Source: REEB506 sp040381035 (GTDB lineage: Bacteria; Pseudomonadota; Alphaproteobacteria; Caulobacterales; Aquidulcibacteraceae). Taken from it: 35,217 nt of DNA. Both the position numbers and the translations under genes were made by a program. Each line of letters opens with the position of its first letter. Within the stretch, counting starts at the first letter, position 1. The stretch covers positions 1 through 35,217 of the forward strand of contig JBEIHY010000031.1 of NCBI GenBank assembly GCA_040381035.1. Reading direction: 5' to 3'. Shown here one piece after another: positions 33,583 through 35,217 of the stretch. A model generated the notes under the pieces. The model did not search any database, was not told the origin of the DNA, and saw only the letters and a list, made by a program, of their open reading frames with translations.

Positions 33583-33610
33583 TCCCCCTCTCCGTGAACG
33601 GAGAGGGGGA
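33583..33610. repeat. 12-bp perfect palindromic hairpin in the dnaX/acyltransferase spacer
   Basis: TCCCCCTCTCCG (33583-33594) and CGGAGAGGGGGA (33599-33610) enclose a TGAA loop. Similar C-rich/G-rich hairpins are dispersed between genes in many proteobacterial genomes, so this is probably a REP-like element; a second copy is not present in the window. It lies 73 bp upstream of dnaX and 100 bp upstream of the acyltransferase, so it is not a terminator for either. Confidence 0.8.
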
Positions 33611-33709
33611 AGTGCGCCCATCGCGCGAAGCCGGCTGGCCAATCCGTGTGCGCGCCGGCATGGAGCGCCCGCCTCTGCGCGAAGACCGGCAAGGAAGGGG
33701 AGGGCCGCC

Positions 33710-35217
33710 ATGCAGCCATTGCAGGGCTTGGATGCGTCGTTTGTGGCGCTGGAGACGGCCAATGCGCCGATGCATATCGGCTCGATCCTGATCTATGATC
33801 GGGCCACCGCGCCGGGCGGGTTTATGCGGTTCAAGGATATTCTGACCTTTTTCGAACAGCGCATGCGGATGTCGCGCACGATGCGTCAACGGCTGGTGAA
33901 AACCCCGTTCGACATCGACTATCCCTATTGGATCGAGGACCCGGAGTTCGACCTCGAATATCACGTTCGCCGTGTCGCGCTGCCCAAGCTCGGCGATCGC
34001 GGTCAGTTGTGCATTCAGGCGGCGCGGATCTTTGCCCGCCCGCTTGATCTCAATCGCCCGCCTTGGGAGTTCACCGCGGTCGAGGGCCTCGACAATATCG
34101 AGGGCGTGCCGAAAGGCAGCTATGCGATGGTGACGAAGGTGCATCACGCCGCGATCGATGGGATGAGCGGGGCGACTTGATGCAGGCGCTGCAAACCCTT
34201 TCGCCCGATGTTGCGCCGCACAATCAGCCCGATTTGTGGAAGCCGGACAAGCCGCCAAACCCGGCTTTCTTGTTCGCCAAGGGCTATGTGCGTGCGTGGA
34301 TCAATCCGGTGCGCCAGCTTGGCGTGGCGGCGGGTTTTGCGCCCGGTCTGGTGCGCGCAGCCAAGGGCCTGATCAAAGGCGAATTCGATCTCGACAGCGC
34401 GCTGAAAACGCCGAAAACCCGCTTCAATGGCCGGGTTTCGCCGCATCGGGTGATTGATGGGCTGACCTTTCCGCTCGCTCACATCAAGGCGATGCGGGCG
34501 CTGACGCCGGAGGCCAAGGTCAATGACGTGCTGCTCGCTATCATTGGCGGGGGCCTGCGCGCTTATCTGGAAGCCAAATACGAATTGCCTGACGACAGCC
34601 TGACCGCCATGGCCCCGATTTCGGTGCGTGCGGAGGGCGAGAAGAACACGATGGGCAATCAGGTCGCCGCCATGCTCGTACCGCTCGGCACGCAAGTGGG
34701 CGACCCCAAACAGCGGCTCGATTTCGTCTTCAGCCAGACGCAAAAATCCAAGGCGATGACCAACGCCATCGGCTCGCGCCAGATGACCGAAGCCAGCAAG
34801 CACTCCCCGGCCTTGTTCATGGCGCTCGGCGCGCGGCTCTATTCGCAATTCGGCGTCGCCAATTACATCAAGCCGGTGATCAATACGGTCGTGATCAATA
34901 CGGTCGTGACCAATGTGCCCGGCCCGCCGGTGCACCTCTATTCCAATGGCGCGCGGCTGATCTCGATGCACGGGCTGATCTGCCTGCTTGACGGCATGAC
35001 GCTCGGCCATGTCGTGCAATCCTATGTCGATCAGGCCACGATTGGCTTCACCGCCTGCCGCAAGGCCGTGCCGGACCCGGAGTTTTATCGCGATTGCCTG
35101 CAGAAATCCTGTGAGGCGATGGCGAAAGCGGCGTGCGTGAAGCTTAAACCGTCTTTGCCCGCTCAACCCAAGCCCGCCGCCAAATCACGCAAAGCGGCCT
35201 CAACAACCACCGGCAAA
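33710..35217 (+). pseudogene. wax ester synthase/diacylglycerol acyltransferase, frameshifted; 3' end outside the window
   Basis: A WS/DGAT-family gene, transferring acyl groups from acyl-CoA to alcohols or diacylglycerol for storage lipid. Begins MQPLQGLDASFVALETANAPMHIG with GGGGAGGG 5 bp upstream. The active-site HHAAIDGMSGA is reached at about residue 144, then a stop follows at 34178-34180. In the next frame back the protein continues at once with DLMQALQTLSPD, KVNDVLLAIIGGGLRAYL, MGNQVAAMLVPLGT and TNVPGPPVHLYS, all typical of the C-terminal half. One base missing at about 34172-34174 explains it (GGGGCGAC for GGGGCGGAC). The ORF runs off the right edge after a Lys/Ala tail, at about 502 codons, near the normal end. 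Real decay or sequence error cannot be told apart here. Confidence 0.88.
34876..34905 (+). repeat. 15-bp in-frame tandem duplication in the acyltransferase
   Basis: GTGATCAATACGGTC is repeated exactly at 34876-34890 and 34891-34905, giving VINTVVINTV before VTNVPGPP. Relatives have one such strand before the TNVPGP motif, so one copy is extra. Confidence 0.9.

Noticed and set aside
33511..33709. Possible SRP RNA (ffs) upstream of dnaX
   Set aside because: The locus is a common site for ffs in this class, but the conserved apical core with the GGAAGCA pattern and its partner strand is not seen; only a C-rich/G-rich hairpin is there.

Overview
The window is a gene-dense, high-GC stretch of an alphaproteobacterial chromosome. 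The gene set and order (murB-ddl-ftsQ-ftsA-ftsZ-lpxC, dnaX-ybaB-recR, etfB-etfA, a SapC-family protein, DUF885 peptidases) point to the Caulobacterales/Hyphomonadaceae side of the class. That placement is inference from gene content, not from a marker gene. No tRNA, rRNA, CRISPR array, insertion sequence or prophage was seen.

Left part (1-9.9 kb): the 3' end of a class III sirtuin; a small lipoprotein; a zincin metallopeptidase; two DUF885 metallopeptidase-like proteins, one membrane-anchored and one with a Tat-type lipoprotein leader; a von Willebrand factor A lipoprotein with an 18-proline run; an OmpW-like porin; and a SapC-family protein. Most are envelope proteins. Middle part (8.0-15.5 kb): an acyl-CoA/lipid oxidation block on the minus strand. 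It holds an R-specific enoyl-CoA hydratase, a hotdog protein carrying a pure (GCC)11 tract, an NADP-dependent MDR reductase, 3-hydroxybutyryl-CoA dehydrogenase, and etfB-etfA-DUF1993. A wax ester synthase/DGAT gene at the far right end (33.7 kb to the edge) extends the lipid theme.

15.6-18.5 kb is a zone of gene decay. A Uma2-type nuclease gene is frameshifted. A serine beta-lactamase-like hydrolase carries two in-frame stops plus an 8-bp tandem duplication. An intact DUF3313-like lipoprotein lies between them. The acyltransferase at the right end is also frameshifted in this sequence and carries a 15-bp in-frame duplication.

18.5-30.2 kb is the division and cell-wall (dcw) cluster: DUF2332, murB, then an inverted pair (a TIR-like membrane protein and a 43-residue single-span protein), then ddl-ftsQ-ftsA-ftsZ-lpxC. 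The pair bamD-ligA meets lpxC head-on with a 10-bp 3' overlap; murC and recN are not in their usual places. 30.2-33.5 kb holds an XRE-type regulator and the overlapping operon dnaX-ybaB-recR. The most interesting candidates for something undescribed are the inverted TIR-like/small membrane protein pair inside the dcw cluster, the very divergent FtsA beside it, and the microsatellite-bearing hotdog protein that seems to lack its catalytic motif.
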